A stretch of DNA of 64,000 bases from an uncultured Bacteroidales bacterium (lineage in GTDB: Bacteria > Bacteroidota > Bacteroidia > Bacteroidales > UBA932), in contig ONSU01000004.1 of assembly GCA_900320545.1 (NCBI GenBank), positions 62,001 to 126,000 on the forward strand, in the 5' to 3' direction. Every line of letters starts with the position of its first letter. Position 1 is the stretch's first letter. Positions 53,676 through 62,028 of the stretch are shown piece by piece. The notes under the pieces were generated by a model, which had not been told where the DNA came from, searched no databases, and saw only the letters and a program-made list of their open reading frames with translations. The translations under genes were made by a program, and so were the position numbers.

Positions 53676-53711
53676 CCCCTCCTGCAACAGGCAGTGAACT
53701 TGAGCGGAGGA

Positions 53712-54710
53712 CTATATGTAGATGGTGGCGACGCGCTCGGCGGGGCCGGTGAGGGTAACGTCGGAGAAGGACAGCTTCCGGATCGGGTCCGGATGGACGG
53801 CGGGGCTGAAGGTTACCGTGAGGTCGTGCAGGCGGGCGTGGACGCGGACGGTTTCCGGAGCGGAGCCGGCATGGATCACGGGACCGGCAGCCGGGGCGGC
53901 CGAGGCGTCCTGCGGACGGGAGGCGAGGGCGGCGATGGCCGGTGCGTCCTGCGGACAGGCGGCGAGCCAGGCGGCGATGGCGGAGGCGGTGATGCCCGTG
54001 CCGCAGGCGAGGGTTTCGCCTTCGACGCCTTTTTCGAAGGTGCGGACGGCGATTTCGCCGGGAGCGATGAGTTCGACGAAGTTGACGTTGACGCCCGCGG
54101 GGGCGAACTGCGGGAGGTGGCGGATCTGCCGGCCGAGGCCTTCGACGTCCACGTTGCGGACGGAGGGCACGAAGGTCACGAAGTGCCGGGTGCCGGTATC
54201 GACGAACCAGCCGGAGGAGATTCCAGGGACAGGGGTGACGGCGTAGTACTCCGTGACGGGCTTCATCCCGAGGCGGATTGTCTTGACGGGGCCGTCGTCG
54301 GAGATGAGCCAGGCCGTATGGGGGCCGTCCGGAGCCAGGAAGCGATAGCACTTGACGGCGGATGGCTCGGCAGCCGCAGTGCAACAAGCAGCCGAATCTT
54401 CAGCACCAGCGCAACAAGCGGCCGGGGCGGGCGGAGCCTGTGGCTCGATGCCCAGGTCGCGGGCGAAGGCGACGATGCAGCGGCCGCCGTTGCCGCACAT
54501 CATTCCGCCGGAGCCGTCCGGATTGAAGAATTCCATCCGGAAGTCATAGCCCGGCGCCTCCGAGAGGACCATCAGGCCGTCGGAGCCGATGCCGAGGTGA
54601 CGGTCACATAGCGACGCCACCCGGGAGGGCGTAAACACGGCGCCGTCTTCGCGGGCGTCGTACAGCAGGAAATCATTCCCTGCACCGTGGTATTTGTAGA
54701 ACTTCATCAT
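53712..54710 (-). CDS. dapF: Diaminopimelate epimerase with Ala/Cys-rich insertions
   Basis: 332 residues from ATG 54710 (MMKFYKYHGAGNDFLLYDAR). Catalytic cysteines are present: C72 in MCGNGGRC and about C236 in ETLACGTGITASA. DapF converts LL- to meso-diaminopimelate for lysine and peptidoglycan. Two low-complexity insertions interrupt it: residues about 90-118, Ala/Pro/Cys-rich with two CC pairs, and about 250-285, Ala/Pro-rich with two PQDA repeats. The family is usually about 275 residues. The start overlaps the stop of the GH78-like gene. The longer ORF to 55079 runs out of frame with that gene's sequence and was rejected. Confidence 0.93.
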   Translation of the reverse strand: MMKFYKYHGAGNDFLLYDAREDGAVFTPSRVASLCDRHLGIGSDGLMVLSEAPGYDFRMEFFNPDGSGGMMCGNGGRCIVAFARDLGIEPQAPPAPAACCAGAEDSAACCTAAAEPSAVKCYRFLAPDGPHTAWLISDDGPVKTIRLGMKPVTEYYAVTPVPGISSGWFVDTGTRHFVTFVPSVRNVDVEGLGRQIRHLPQFAPAGVNVNFVELIAPGEIAVRTFEKGVEGETLACGTGITASAIAAWLAACPQDAPAIAALASRPQDASAAPAAGPVIHAGSAPETVRVHARLHDLTVTFSPAVHPDPIRKLSFSDVTLTGPAERVATIYI

Positions 54711-56140
54711 TTTCCTGTCATAATCCGCCGGGTGTCGGCATACGGAGACGCGTCCTTGCCGAGCGCATTGGCGAATTTCTCCATCAAAGTATATTCTTCC
54801 AGACTCTTGCGGCGGGTAAAGGTGAGGTATGATTCCAGCGCCGGGAACGCTTCCTCCAGTATTTTCCGGTCGCCATACCGCGAGAAGAGCGTATCCACCC
54901 GGGTGAACGGGGCGCTGAACGGCACCGGATCCAGGACAAAGCCCTCCACTTCGCCCCGCATTTTCGCCCAGGTGGAGGGAGAAGGAGGAAGAATGTCGGA
55001 TACAACCTTGACCCGGGTCGACTTGGGGCAGACGACCGTCAGGGTCTGGAAGGTCCGCGAAGAGAATGCGTCCGTCCATCTGGCCCGCCCTTTCCGGCCC
55101 AGCACGACGGCATCCGTCCCGACCACCTTTCCGGCGGCGTCCTGATAGCGGAGTTCGACCACGTCCCCGGATTCGCCGGCGGAAAATTCAAAGATGCAGT
55201 TCGCCCGGATCTCCCCGCCGAAGAAGAAGGTCCGGAGGGAATCCGTCCGGAGATCCTCCCGCGGTACCAGCCGTTCCCGGGAGGGTAGCGGGGATTCGTC
55301 CGGAACCAGCACCGCACGCGCCTTTTCCACCGGAACGGCCGCCCCGAAGGACAGCGAATCCACCAGGGCGTCGTACTGGAGACCGCCCGGAATCAGGGTA
55401 TAGGCACTCCCGAGGGAGACCTCCCAGCTGCCGTCCGTGCAGATGATGTCGTGGCTGCCGTCTTTATATTCGAGATGCAATTCCGCAAGCAGCGCGGGCG
55501 CCTTTTCATCCACCACCTGCACCGTAAGGATATTGCTGCCGGAGGAGAGAAGCCCGGTCACGTCCTGAACGCGGTAAGTCCCGGCGATGCCGCGGTAGAG
55601 ATCGGTTGCGACGCTGTACGCGCCCTCGACCGGCTTTCCGCCGATCTCGACGAGACGCCCGCCTGACGAAGCGACGCAAAGGGTTGCCCGGCGAAGGCCT
55701 TTCCCGACCGTGAATTCCTTCCGGAAGAAGGGCTGCTGCACCCCGGGCCGGACCGGACCGATCCACCGCGCCGTCCAGTTGCCCGCGGGAAAGACCGCCG
55801 TACGGAATCTTCCCCCGCCGACTTTCCTGTGGCCGTCCCGGTCCCACGCCTCCACCTTCCAGCGGTAGGTAGTAAGACTTTTCAGCGCGATCTCTTCCGG
55901 CAGATAGAGCATCGGCGTGGGAGAATGGATCTCCCCGGAATCCCAGACGCCCTTGATTACGACGCGGCACCTGTCCTGCACGAATTCACCTTCCCCGTCG
56001 AACTGCCACGAGAAGATGGTCTCCGCGCTGCCGACGGCCACCGGCTTACGAATATAGTCCACCGCCACTTCCGGAATCCGGGAGCAGGAGGCGGCCAAAA
56101 GCAGGGCCAGAGCAAACGCAGTATGCAAGAGACGCTTCAT
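54707..56140 (-). CDS. GH78-like (alpha-L-rhamnosidase N-terminal domain) lipoprotein, apparently lacking the catalytic barrel
   Basis: 477 residues from ATG 56140 (MKRLLHTAFALALLLAASC), a lipoprotein. It has the Bacteroidetes rhamnosidase front part: TYRWKVEAWDRDGHRKVG, WTARWIGPVRPG, PFFRKEFTVGKGLRRATLCV and the beta-sandwich to about residue 290. The last 60 residues (FSRYGDRKILEEAFPALESY) resemble a piece of the (alpha/alpha)6 barrel, but the several hundred residues with the catalytic acids of a normal ~900-residue GH78 are missing. It may be a decayed enzyme or a lectin-like derivative. It overlaps dapF by 4 bp. The ORF's extra upstream 60 codons have no signal peptide. Confidence 0.7.
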   Translation of the reverse strand: MKRLLHTAFALALLLAASCSRIPEVAVDYIRKPVAVGSAETIFSWQFDGEGEFVQDRCRVVIKGVWDSGEIHSPTPMLYLPEEIALKSLTTYRWKVEAWDRDGHRKVGGGRFRTAVFPAGNWTARWIGPVRPGVQQPFFRKEFTVGKGLRRATLCVASSGGRLVEIGGKPVEGAYSVATDLYRGIAGTYRVQDVTGLLSSGSNILTVQVVDEKAPALLAELHLEYKDGSHDIICTDGSWEVSLGSAYTLIPGGLQYDALVDSLSFGAAVPVEKARAVLVPDESPLPSRERLVPREDLRTDSLRTFFFGGEIRANCIFEFSAGESGDVVELRYQDAAGKVVGTDAVVLGRKGRARWTDAFSSRTFQTLTVVCPKSTRVKVVSDILPPSPSTWAKMRGEVEGFVLDPVPFSAPFTRVDTLFSRYGDRKILEEAFPALESYLTFTRRKSLEEYTLMEKFANALGKDASPYADTRRIMTGK

Positions 56141-56193
56141 ATCTTGTAAAGATAATAAGGATCCGGGCAAAATCCCACCAAAACGGCCGGAAC

Positions 56194-58599
56194 CTAGAGC
56201 CGCAGGGCCGGGACGGAGCCGGAGAGGTCCCAGGTCGTTTCGGACCAGCCGATCGAACGGGCCACGGAGGAAGCCGTTGCCCCATTGGCCGCGGCCTTGC
56301 CGTGATACGGGCTGAACCACTTAGCCGATCCGGCCGGCTGCGCGAGCGGGCTGGAAGGCGAACTGTCGGCGTGGTCGAAGAGTTCGTTCAGGGAACTGTC
56401 CGAATAGAATTCAAACACCATAGAAGTACTTCTCCAGCAGTTCCGGAGCGTATTCGGACGCGAAGAGCATCCGACGACCGCGCCGCCGCTGTAATGGCTG
56501 GCCGGATTCTCGCCGCCGGTAGTCACGGTCTTGATGGAAGAATTGAAGGCGATGCAGTCCTCCACTGTCGTATTGATATCGGTATCCAGGCTGTTCGATG
56601 ATCCCTGCCGGCCAAAGGCCCGGCCGACAATGCCGCCCAGCGCATACACACCGCTGACGGCCCCCGTCGCGACGCAACGGCTGACGGTCGTATTCTTCGG
56701 AGCGTCGCCCAGGATACCGCCATTGTAAGACCCCGTACCAACGATGTCCATCGAAGACACGCAGTCCGAAACCGTAAGGCCCGTGTTGGAGGAGCGGCCA
56801 ATGATGCCGCCCATCACCGTCGTTCCCGCCGCGGAGCCGGCAGAAGCACACTCCTTGATCACACAACCGTCACCCGTAGAGGTATTGCACTGGCCGAGGA
56901 TGCCGGCAACTACGCCGGAGTAAGCACTGAGCGCACCCTTGTACGAGCAGCGAGTCAGGGAGACAGAACCGCTCGTATGGGCGGCGATGCCGCCGACATA
57001 GCTGGTCCCGGAACCCCTTTCCCGGACCGTGATGTTCGACTCGACCGTGCAGCCGGAGATGGTCCCGTTGCCATAGTATCCGACGATTCCACCAGCCACG
57101 TCATCGCGGGCGGTGATATTCATCGTGCTGGTGCAATTGGCGATATCCAATGCTGTACTGCACATACCCAGAATACCACCAGCCGCACGTCCACTCGCAG
57201 TTGTCAGCGTCCCGCTCGTCTGGCAGTCGCTGATAGAAACGTCTCCCAGTGCCTCTCCCAGAATGCCGCCGACGGAATGGTAGCCCGACTCATAGGTCAA
57301 TGCCGCCGTCCGTTCCACAACGCCGCTAAATGAGCAGTTCACGAACGTTCCAGCGCCGGAGCGTCCGGTCAGGCCGCCGATATTCGCATAAGTGGACGTA
57401 GACACCTTTCCTCTTACCACGTGCACATTCTCCAGACGGCCCTGCAGGGTGCTGTCGATATTGCCCACCCACGCGGCGACAATGCCGCAGGGGGAATTTG
57501 CGGTCGTCACGACCTCCGCATCCTCCACCGTCAGGTTCTTCACCTCGCCGTGCAGGATGCCGAACAGGCTCGCCCGGCTGGATGCCGTGCAGCTGAAATG
57601 CGTGATCTTGTGGTTCTGCCCGTCATACATCACGCCGAAAGCCTTGTTCTCGTCGTTCAGGGGAAGCCAGTTCTGCACACCCGAGAAATCGATATCCGCT
57701 ATCTGGCGGAACCAGGTGTAGGTATTCTCCTCAATCAGGTTGCGGATGTTGTTGAAGTCCTCAACGGACCCGATCAGATACGGGTCGCTCTCGCTGCCCT
57801 TGCCGGACAACGCCCGGCTCCAGGATGTCGAGGACGTAACCAAACGGTGCACATAGCCCTGATACAGGGTCTGCGGCCCCGGGAGGAACGTGTTCGTAAA
57901 GACATCTCCAGAGACCGTCGTCACGGTGATGGTCACCTCTTTGTCCGCGGAGAGGATAATTTCCCCGGCGGGAAGATACGCCGTGAAGCACAGGCCGTCC
58001 AGGGTACCGTCTTCCACGTCGATAGAGCATTCGTCAATGCCCTCCCCGGCGAAAGAGACCGAGGCGACGGCCGATGCTGACGCGGGCAGGTTGAGGACCA
58101 GGCAGAGGCAGCCCGACTGCGAGAAAGTCCCGCCGTGCTCCGCCGCCCAGCCGTAGTTGAAATGGATGTCCTCAAAGCTGTCGACCCCCGTCAGCGTTGC
58201 GTCATAATGGAGGTGCGAGAAATCCCCGTCCGCCTTCTGGACGATGGTCTGCGTCATATAATCAAGTGTGGCCGTCGTGATGTCGAAGCTGTCGCCAGAG
58301 GGCGCCTTCCCCTCGAAAACGCCTTTCGCGCCTTGGGAAGAAACCAGCGTGAACATTTCATTTCCGACGAGAATCTGGTCGCCCTCCTGCCAGGACGGGA
58401 TGAACCCGCCCTTCCCGTTCCCGGAGAGCGATACGCGGGTGTCAATCTTCTCTACTTCCGGCAGGGTAGCCGTAATTTGCACGGTCTCGCCGGCCTTGTA
58501 GGCCTTTTTAAGCGCCACAGTTGCCTCGGGCGCATTCTCCCGGGCGCAGGCAGCCGCCATCAGGACGGCAATGCCAAGAATGAACAATGTCTTTTTCAT
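56194..58599 (-). CDS. Fimbrillin-like/GLUG-repeat surface lipoprotein
   Basis: 801 residues. Lipobox MAAACARE; a fimbrillin-like domain to about 270 (DTRVSLSGNGKGGFIPSWQEGD, GLCFTAYLPAGEI) related to those in loci A and B; then a repeated beta-solenoid with GGILG, GGIVGYYGNG, GGIAAHTSG, GGIIGRSS and GGIVGRAFG turns, the pattern of GLUG-type motifs. A C-terminal segment (AVVGCSSRPNTLRNCWRST) caps it. Likely a surface adhesin. It is 6 bp after the SGNH gene and 53 bp before the GH78-like gene. Confidence 0.8.
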   Translation of the reverse strand: MKKTLFILGIAVLMAAACARENAPEATVALKKAYKAGETVQITATLPEVEKIDTRVSLSGNGKGGFIPSWQEGDQILVGNEMFTLVSSQGAKGVFEGKAPSGDSFDITTATLDYMTQTIVQKADGDFSHLHYDATLTGVDSFEDIHFNYGWAAEHGGTFSQSGCLCLVLNLPASASAVASVSFAGEGIDECSIDVEDGTLDGLCFTAYLPAGEIILSADKEVTITVTTVSGDVFTNTFLPGPQTLYQGYVHRLVTSSTSWSRALSGKGSESDPYLIGSVEDFNNIRNLIEENTYTWFRQIADIDFSGVQNWLPLNDENKAFGVMYDGQNHKITHFSCTASSRASLFGILHGEVKNLTVEDAEVVTTANSPCGIVAAWVGNIDSTLQGRLENVHVVRGKVSTSTYANIGGLTGRSGAGTFVNCSFSGVVERTAALTYESGYHSVGGILGEALGDVSISDCQTSGTLTTASGRAAGGILGMCSTALDIANCTSTMNITARDDVAGGIVGYYGNGTISGCTVESNITVRERGSGTSYVGGIAAHTSGSVSLTRCSYKGALSAYSGVVAGILGQCNTSTGDGCVIKECASAGSAAGTTVMGGIIGRSSNTGLTVSDCVSSMDIVGTGSYNGGILGDAPKNTTVSRCVATGAVSGVYALGGIVGRAFGRQGSSNSLDTDINTTVEDCIAFNSSIKTVTTGGENPASHYSGGAVVGCSSRPNTLRNCWRSTSMVFEFYSDSSLNELFDHADSSPSSPLAQPAGSAKWFSPYHGKAAANGATASSVARSIGWSETTWDLSGSVPALRL

Positions 58600-58605
58600 A
58601 GCGCT

Positions 58606-59847
58606 CTACGGTAAATAGTCCTTGCAAGTGTCATAAATCTTGTCCGCCATCTGCTTGAAAGCGGGAGCGGTGGGATGGCTGCCTTTGCACTTCTCGATGG
58701 TGTCGCCGACGAAGTTGACGTACGGCAGGCCGAAATGCTCGGCGACAGCCTTGTTGGCCGCCTCGTAGTTGGTCGACAGGCGGTCACCGATGAGCATAAT
58801 GATCTGCACGCCCTCATAACGGTTCTGCAGCATCTTCACCAGCAGAATCATCGCGCTCCGGTAGCTGTTCGCATCGAGCTGTCCGATGGGAAGGTCCCAG
58901 TCGAAGGTGCCCAGCGGCGAACTTTGGTTGACGTCATTGGTGCCGCCGTGGATGATGATGATGTCGGGATCCTCGAAGGCGTATGCCCTGTCCACGAAAC
59001 CGGCAGGCGTAGGCTTGCCGCTCGAACGGCCGTTCTTGACCTCGTGGACCACGCGGGTGCCGGACCAGGAATTGTTCACGTCCAGCGTACCGTGCTGCAT
59101 ATTGTCGTAGATGACGCGCCACCACCAGGTCTTCTCCTTGCTGTCGACCGCCTTGGCCGCGAGCGTCGCATCGGCATTGCCGACGTTCGGGTCGTTCGCC
59201 GGATAGAAGGCCGTATATTCGGGACTGCACATCGTCCCGTCGAAGGTGGAGATGGAGTCGCCGATAATGCCGACCTTCCGGGTGGGCTGTTCGTCCGGTG
59301 CCGCGAAATCCAGCGTGACGGTTACCGTCTGCCCAGCCACCGCCGTCACCGTCTTGGTGAACTCATACGTATAGCGGCTGGTCGTCACGGTGAATTTCCC
59401 GGTGAATGTGCCCGGCAGGCACAGGAGGCCGAACTCGGCCGCCTCCGGAGCGTGACCGACGGCAGGGCGGTGGACGGGATCCTCCGATGACCACGTCATC
59501 GTGACGGTCTTGCCGCCGCCGACGGGCTCGTCGTCCTTGATCTCACCGACGATATCCTTATCGGCCGCGTAACTCACGGAGAGCACCCGCTCCCCGACCG
59601 CGTAATACTTGCTGTCCTGCAGCAGAACCTTGAGTCCCGCCGTCTTGGGCGTCACCCGGCCGTCCAGATCCTCCGCCGCCGTCAGATAATATTTCGGCTG
59701 CGAAGCCGCAATGGTGGTATTTTCCTTAGGGGCCGGCGGATTGGGATCATCCGGTCCCGGTCCCGGCTCCGGCCTGGGCTGCTTCCCGCAGGAGACTGCC
59801 CCTGCGAGAAGAACCAGCAAAATGCAATTTTTCAAAATAGGTTTCAT
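58606..59847 (-). CDS. SGNH/GDSL-family hydrolase lipoprotein
   Basis: 413 residues. Lipobox LAGAVSCGK, Pro-rich linker, an Ig-like beta domain to about residue 185, then the SGNH fold: block I VGIIGDSISTFDG with the Ser nucleophile, block III IIHGGTNDVN, and a late SHPTAPAF with the His. The Asp normally three residues before this His is replaced by Lys (KGSH), so the catalytic dyad or triad may differ. Family members remove acyl groups from glycans and lipids. First gene of the SGNH-GLUG-GH78-dapF run. Confidence 0.85.
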   Translation of the reverse strand: MKPILKNCILLVLLAGAVSCGKQPRPEPGPGPDDPNPPAPKENTTIAASQPKYYLTAAEDLDGRVTPKTAGLKVLLQDSKYYAVGERVLSVSYAADKDIVGEIKDDEPVGGGKTVTMTWSSEDPVHRPAVGHAPEAAEFGLLCLPGTFTGKFTVTTSRYTYEFTKTVTAVAGQTVTVTLDFAAPDEQPTRKVGIIGDSISTFDGTMCSPEYTAFYPANDPNVGNADATLAAKAVDSKEKTWWWRVIYDNMQHGTLDVNNSWSGTRVVHEVKNGRSSGKPTPAGFVDRAYAFEDPDIIIIHGGTNDVNQSSPLGTFDWDLPIGQLDANSYRSAMILLVKMLQNRYEGVQIIMLIGDRLSTNYEAANKAVAEHFGLPYVNFVGDTIEKCKGSHPTAPAFKQMADKIYDTCKDYLP

Positions 59848-59851
59848 ATTG

Positions 59852-59859
59852 CAAAATTA
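59852..59859 (-). promoter_or_regulatory. -7 promoter element immediately before the SGNH gene
   Basis: TAATTTTG on the minus strand ends 4 bp before the ATG at 59847, so transcription would begin at or next to the start codon (possible leaderless mRNA). No good -33 box is seen. Confidence 0.45.
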
Positions 59860-59917
59860 CAAAAAAAGTTCGTTTGTTCTGCGTAAAATGCAACTATTTA
59901 ACAATCAGCTTCTTACC

Positions 59918-59952
59918 AAAAAGACCTTGCTCGAAAACAAGTAAGGTCTTTT
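59918..59952 (-). terminator. Intrinsic terminator after the NHL-propeller lipoprotein gene
   Basis: AAGACCTT (59921-59928) and AAGGTCTT (59943-59950) form the stem. On the minus strand it is followed by a TTTTT run. It ends the operon that enters from the right edge of the window and separates it from the SGNH gene. Confidence 0.8.
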
Positions 59953-59984
59953 GCGTAATGTGCTAATAATCAATCTGGTACATT

Positions 59985-61853
59985 CTACGGCTCAATCGTC
60001 ACTTTGCGGAGAGTGTAACGCCAGTCGAAGAAGTAGAAGACCTTGGGGTTCTTCGGATCAAAAATCAAATCCTGCGGAGTCTGCGTAATCTGGCAAAGAG
60101 CCCCGACGCTTGAAAGGTAAGAATTACCTCCACCGAGGATGGTTGTCACAACAGCATCTGTCCATCCTGACTCTCCTTTGACAATCCTGCGGACAGCATA
60201 GTCGTCAAGCATATATATCGCTCCGTCGGGTCCATAAACCAATCCGTTCACATTGGAACCGAAGGTCGCAGCAGATACGGAGCCATCCGTCAGCGCGCCG
60301 AAGGATCCAGATTTGGTACCCTTACCAATAGTGGCGATTACCCCAGTAGAAGAAATGACATAAACCTTGTAACCCGAAGGAGAAGTGCCTTTTGCCGTGG
60401 ACATCGTCAGGAGCAAATTTCCATCCCCATCGAAATCCATTGCGACAGGCCAGTTCGTTTCGCCGGATGTCGACCCGACTCCTAAGGTGGAACAATCAAA
60501 GAAAATCGATTTTGTTCCCCCGAATCCACCAGCCCACTTGTAGATGACAGACCCGTTACGGCATCCGACATAAGCATCATCACCGTTAAAACGGACACAC
60601 ATGGGATTGTTCAGCCCTTCCGTCACAACGTCGGCCACGGCATTCGTAGAAATATTCCAGCTACGGACCTTGTTGGCACCCTTGTCGGCATAATAGAAGA
60701 CTCCGTTATGGACTTCTCCCTGCCAGGGGGCACCCCCACCGAGGGTGACGGCTGAGCTTACCGCGTGCGTACTCTTATTATATTGGCGAAGCACCTTGCT
60801 GCCGTTAGATTCTGTCAGCAGTAGGTTGGCATTGTCCTTCCAGCAGAGGCCGCGGACCTGGTTGAACTTCGCCGCCGTACCCGTGCCGTCGACGGTCCCG
60901 GCGCTCCCGTCGGTTCCCGCCACGACCTCGACGCTGTACTTCGTCAGCGTGATGGGCTGCATTTCCTTGATGACGGCACGCTCGATCTTGACGTTTTTAC
61001 CCGTACGCTCGGAGCCGGGGACGGTGGTGCCGTCGGCGAAGGCCAGGCGGACTTTGATTTCGGGATAGACGTGGTCGTTGCCGGGACCTACGGGAAGCGG
61101 GACGTAGACAGTTAGCCCGTCCTCGGATGCACGCTGCGCAGCCGTAGCCGAGGTGATCGTCTGGGTAATCTCATATTTGTCTGAATGCGAATAAGCCTGG
61201 ACGTATGGAGTAGCTCCCGTGAATCCACCCTGATCCGTACTCCAGCCGAACGTCTCCTTCATGGTCGAACAAATCTTGTAGGAAGTTTTCCCGTCCTCAT
61301 AGCAGGGAGCCCAAACCACCAGTTTGGCCGCCTTCGGAGGAAGATACTTGTAAGTAAGCTTCAATAGACCGCCGACATGCTTGAACTGAAGATTTGTGCC
61401 ATCATCAGTCACCTGGGCAAGCATCGGAGCCTCCACATTGCCCTCAAACCAAGTATAGCCCGTTTTAAGGTTCATCTTGAGGCTTCCGTCCTCTTCCCGC
61501 GCCCCGGTAGCCGGATAAACGGCAAAGCTGCTCGGACCGGTCACGATCCTGTCAGCCGCATCGGCTTCCTTGATGTCGAATGTCGCCGGACCGGCCGTAT
61601 CATCACCGGTATACGTAAAGACCGTGTAACCGGCAGCATTGTTGGAGCGAACGTTGATGTTGTTGTTCTTCTTCCACATAAATTCGCCGCCCACAAATGC
61701 CGTCTTCGTGCTCTCCGGAGCGGCGACAGTAAGGGTTTTAAGGCTCTTGGACTCAAGTCCCGGCGTGTCTGTTGAGTTGTCGAGGTTTTCCTTTGCGCAG
61801 GAAAAAACCAGAGTCAGCAATGCAGCTGCAAAAAAGATGTTTCTTGTTTTCAT
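59985..61853 (-). CDS. Fimbrillin-like/NHL beta-propeller lipoprotein
   Basis: 622 residues. Lipobox LVFSCAK; a fimbrillin-like domain to about 290 (PESTKTAFVGGEFMWKKNNN, SSFAVYPATGA, GLTVYVPLPVGPG); then an NHL-type propeller: VVAGTDGSAGTVDGTGTAAK, NLLLTESNGSKVLRQYN, VYGPDGAIYMLDDYAVRRIV and DPKNPKVFYFFDWRYTLRKV. The same propeller type is fused to other domains in the next gene. Ligand unknown; surface display is likely. It lies 13 bp after a tiny ORF. Confidence 0.82.
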   Translation of the reverse strand: MKTRNIFFAAALLTLVFSCAKENLDNSTDTPGLESKSLKTLTVAAPESTKTAFVGGEFMWKKNNNINVRSNNAAGYTVFTYTGDDTAGPATFDIKEADAADRIVTGPSSFAVYPATGAREEDGSLKMNLKTGYTWFEGNVEAPMLAQVTDDGTNLQFKHVGGLLKLTYKYLPPKAAKLVVWAPCYEDGKTSYKICSTMKETFGWSTDQGGFTGATPYVQAYSHSDKYEITQTITSATAAQRASEDGLTVYVPLPVGPGNDHVYPEIKVRLAFADGTTVPGSERTGKNVKIERAVIKEMQPITLTKYSVEVVAGTDGSAGTVDGTGTAAKFNQVRGLCWKDNANLLLTESNGSKVLRQYNKSTHAVSSAVTLGGGAPWQGEVHNGVFYYADKGANKVRSWNISTNAVADVVTEGLNNPMCVRFNGDDAYVGCRNGSVIYKWAGGFGGTKSIFFDCSTLGVGSTSGETNWPVAMDFDGDGNLLLTMSTAKGTSPSGYKVYVISSTGVIATIGKGTKSGSFGALTDGSVSAATFGSNVNGLVYGPDGAIYMLDDYAVRRIVKGESGWTDAVVTTILGGGNSYLSSVGALCQITQTPQDLIFDPKNPKVFYFFDWRYTLRKVTIEP

Positions 61854-61866
61854 AGCTGGTCCTCCA

Positions 61867-62022
61867 TTATTCCCATTCTCCCTCTTCGGGATCTACGAAC
61901 CAGCCTTCCAGACCGTTCTGGCTTCCCGTAGAAACACCCGGGACTTTGGTGCTCGCACAAAAATTCATATCCGAGTGTATTCTTGCGAGTGAGAATACCG
62001 GCGAAAAATAGACTTTTTTCAT
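61867..62022 (-). CDS. Small ORF (51 aa) upstream of the fimbrillin/NHL gene
   Basis: ATG 62022 encodes MKKVYFSPVFSLARIHSDMN followed by FCASTKVPGVSTG and ends GWFVDPEEGEWE, acidic and aromatic. No signal peptide. It lies 6 bp after the NHL-phosphatase gene and 13 bp before the fimbrillin/NHL gene. Third member, with 22549-22674 and 38604-38756, of a set placed right before fimbrillin-like lipoprotein genes. Confidence 0.65.
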   Translation of the reverse strand: MKKVYFSPVFSLARIHSDMNFCASTKVPGVSTGSQNGLEGWFVDPEEGEWE

Positions 62023-62028
62023 ATCCGT

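Noticed and set aside
53712-55079. Longer N-terminal form of DapF starting at 55079
   Set aside because: The extra 123 residues overlap the GH78-like gene in another frame and have no similarity to DapF. The protein starts MMKFYKYHGAGNDF at 54710.
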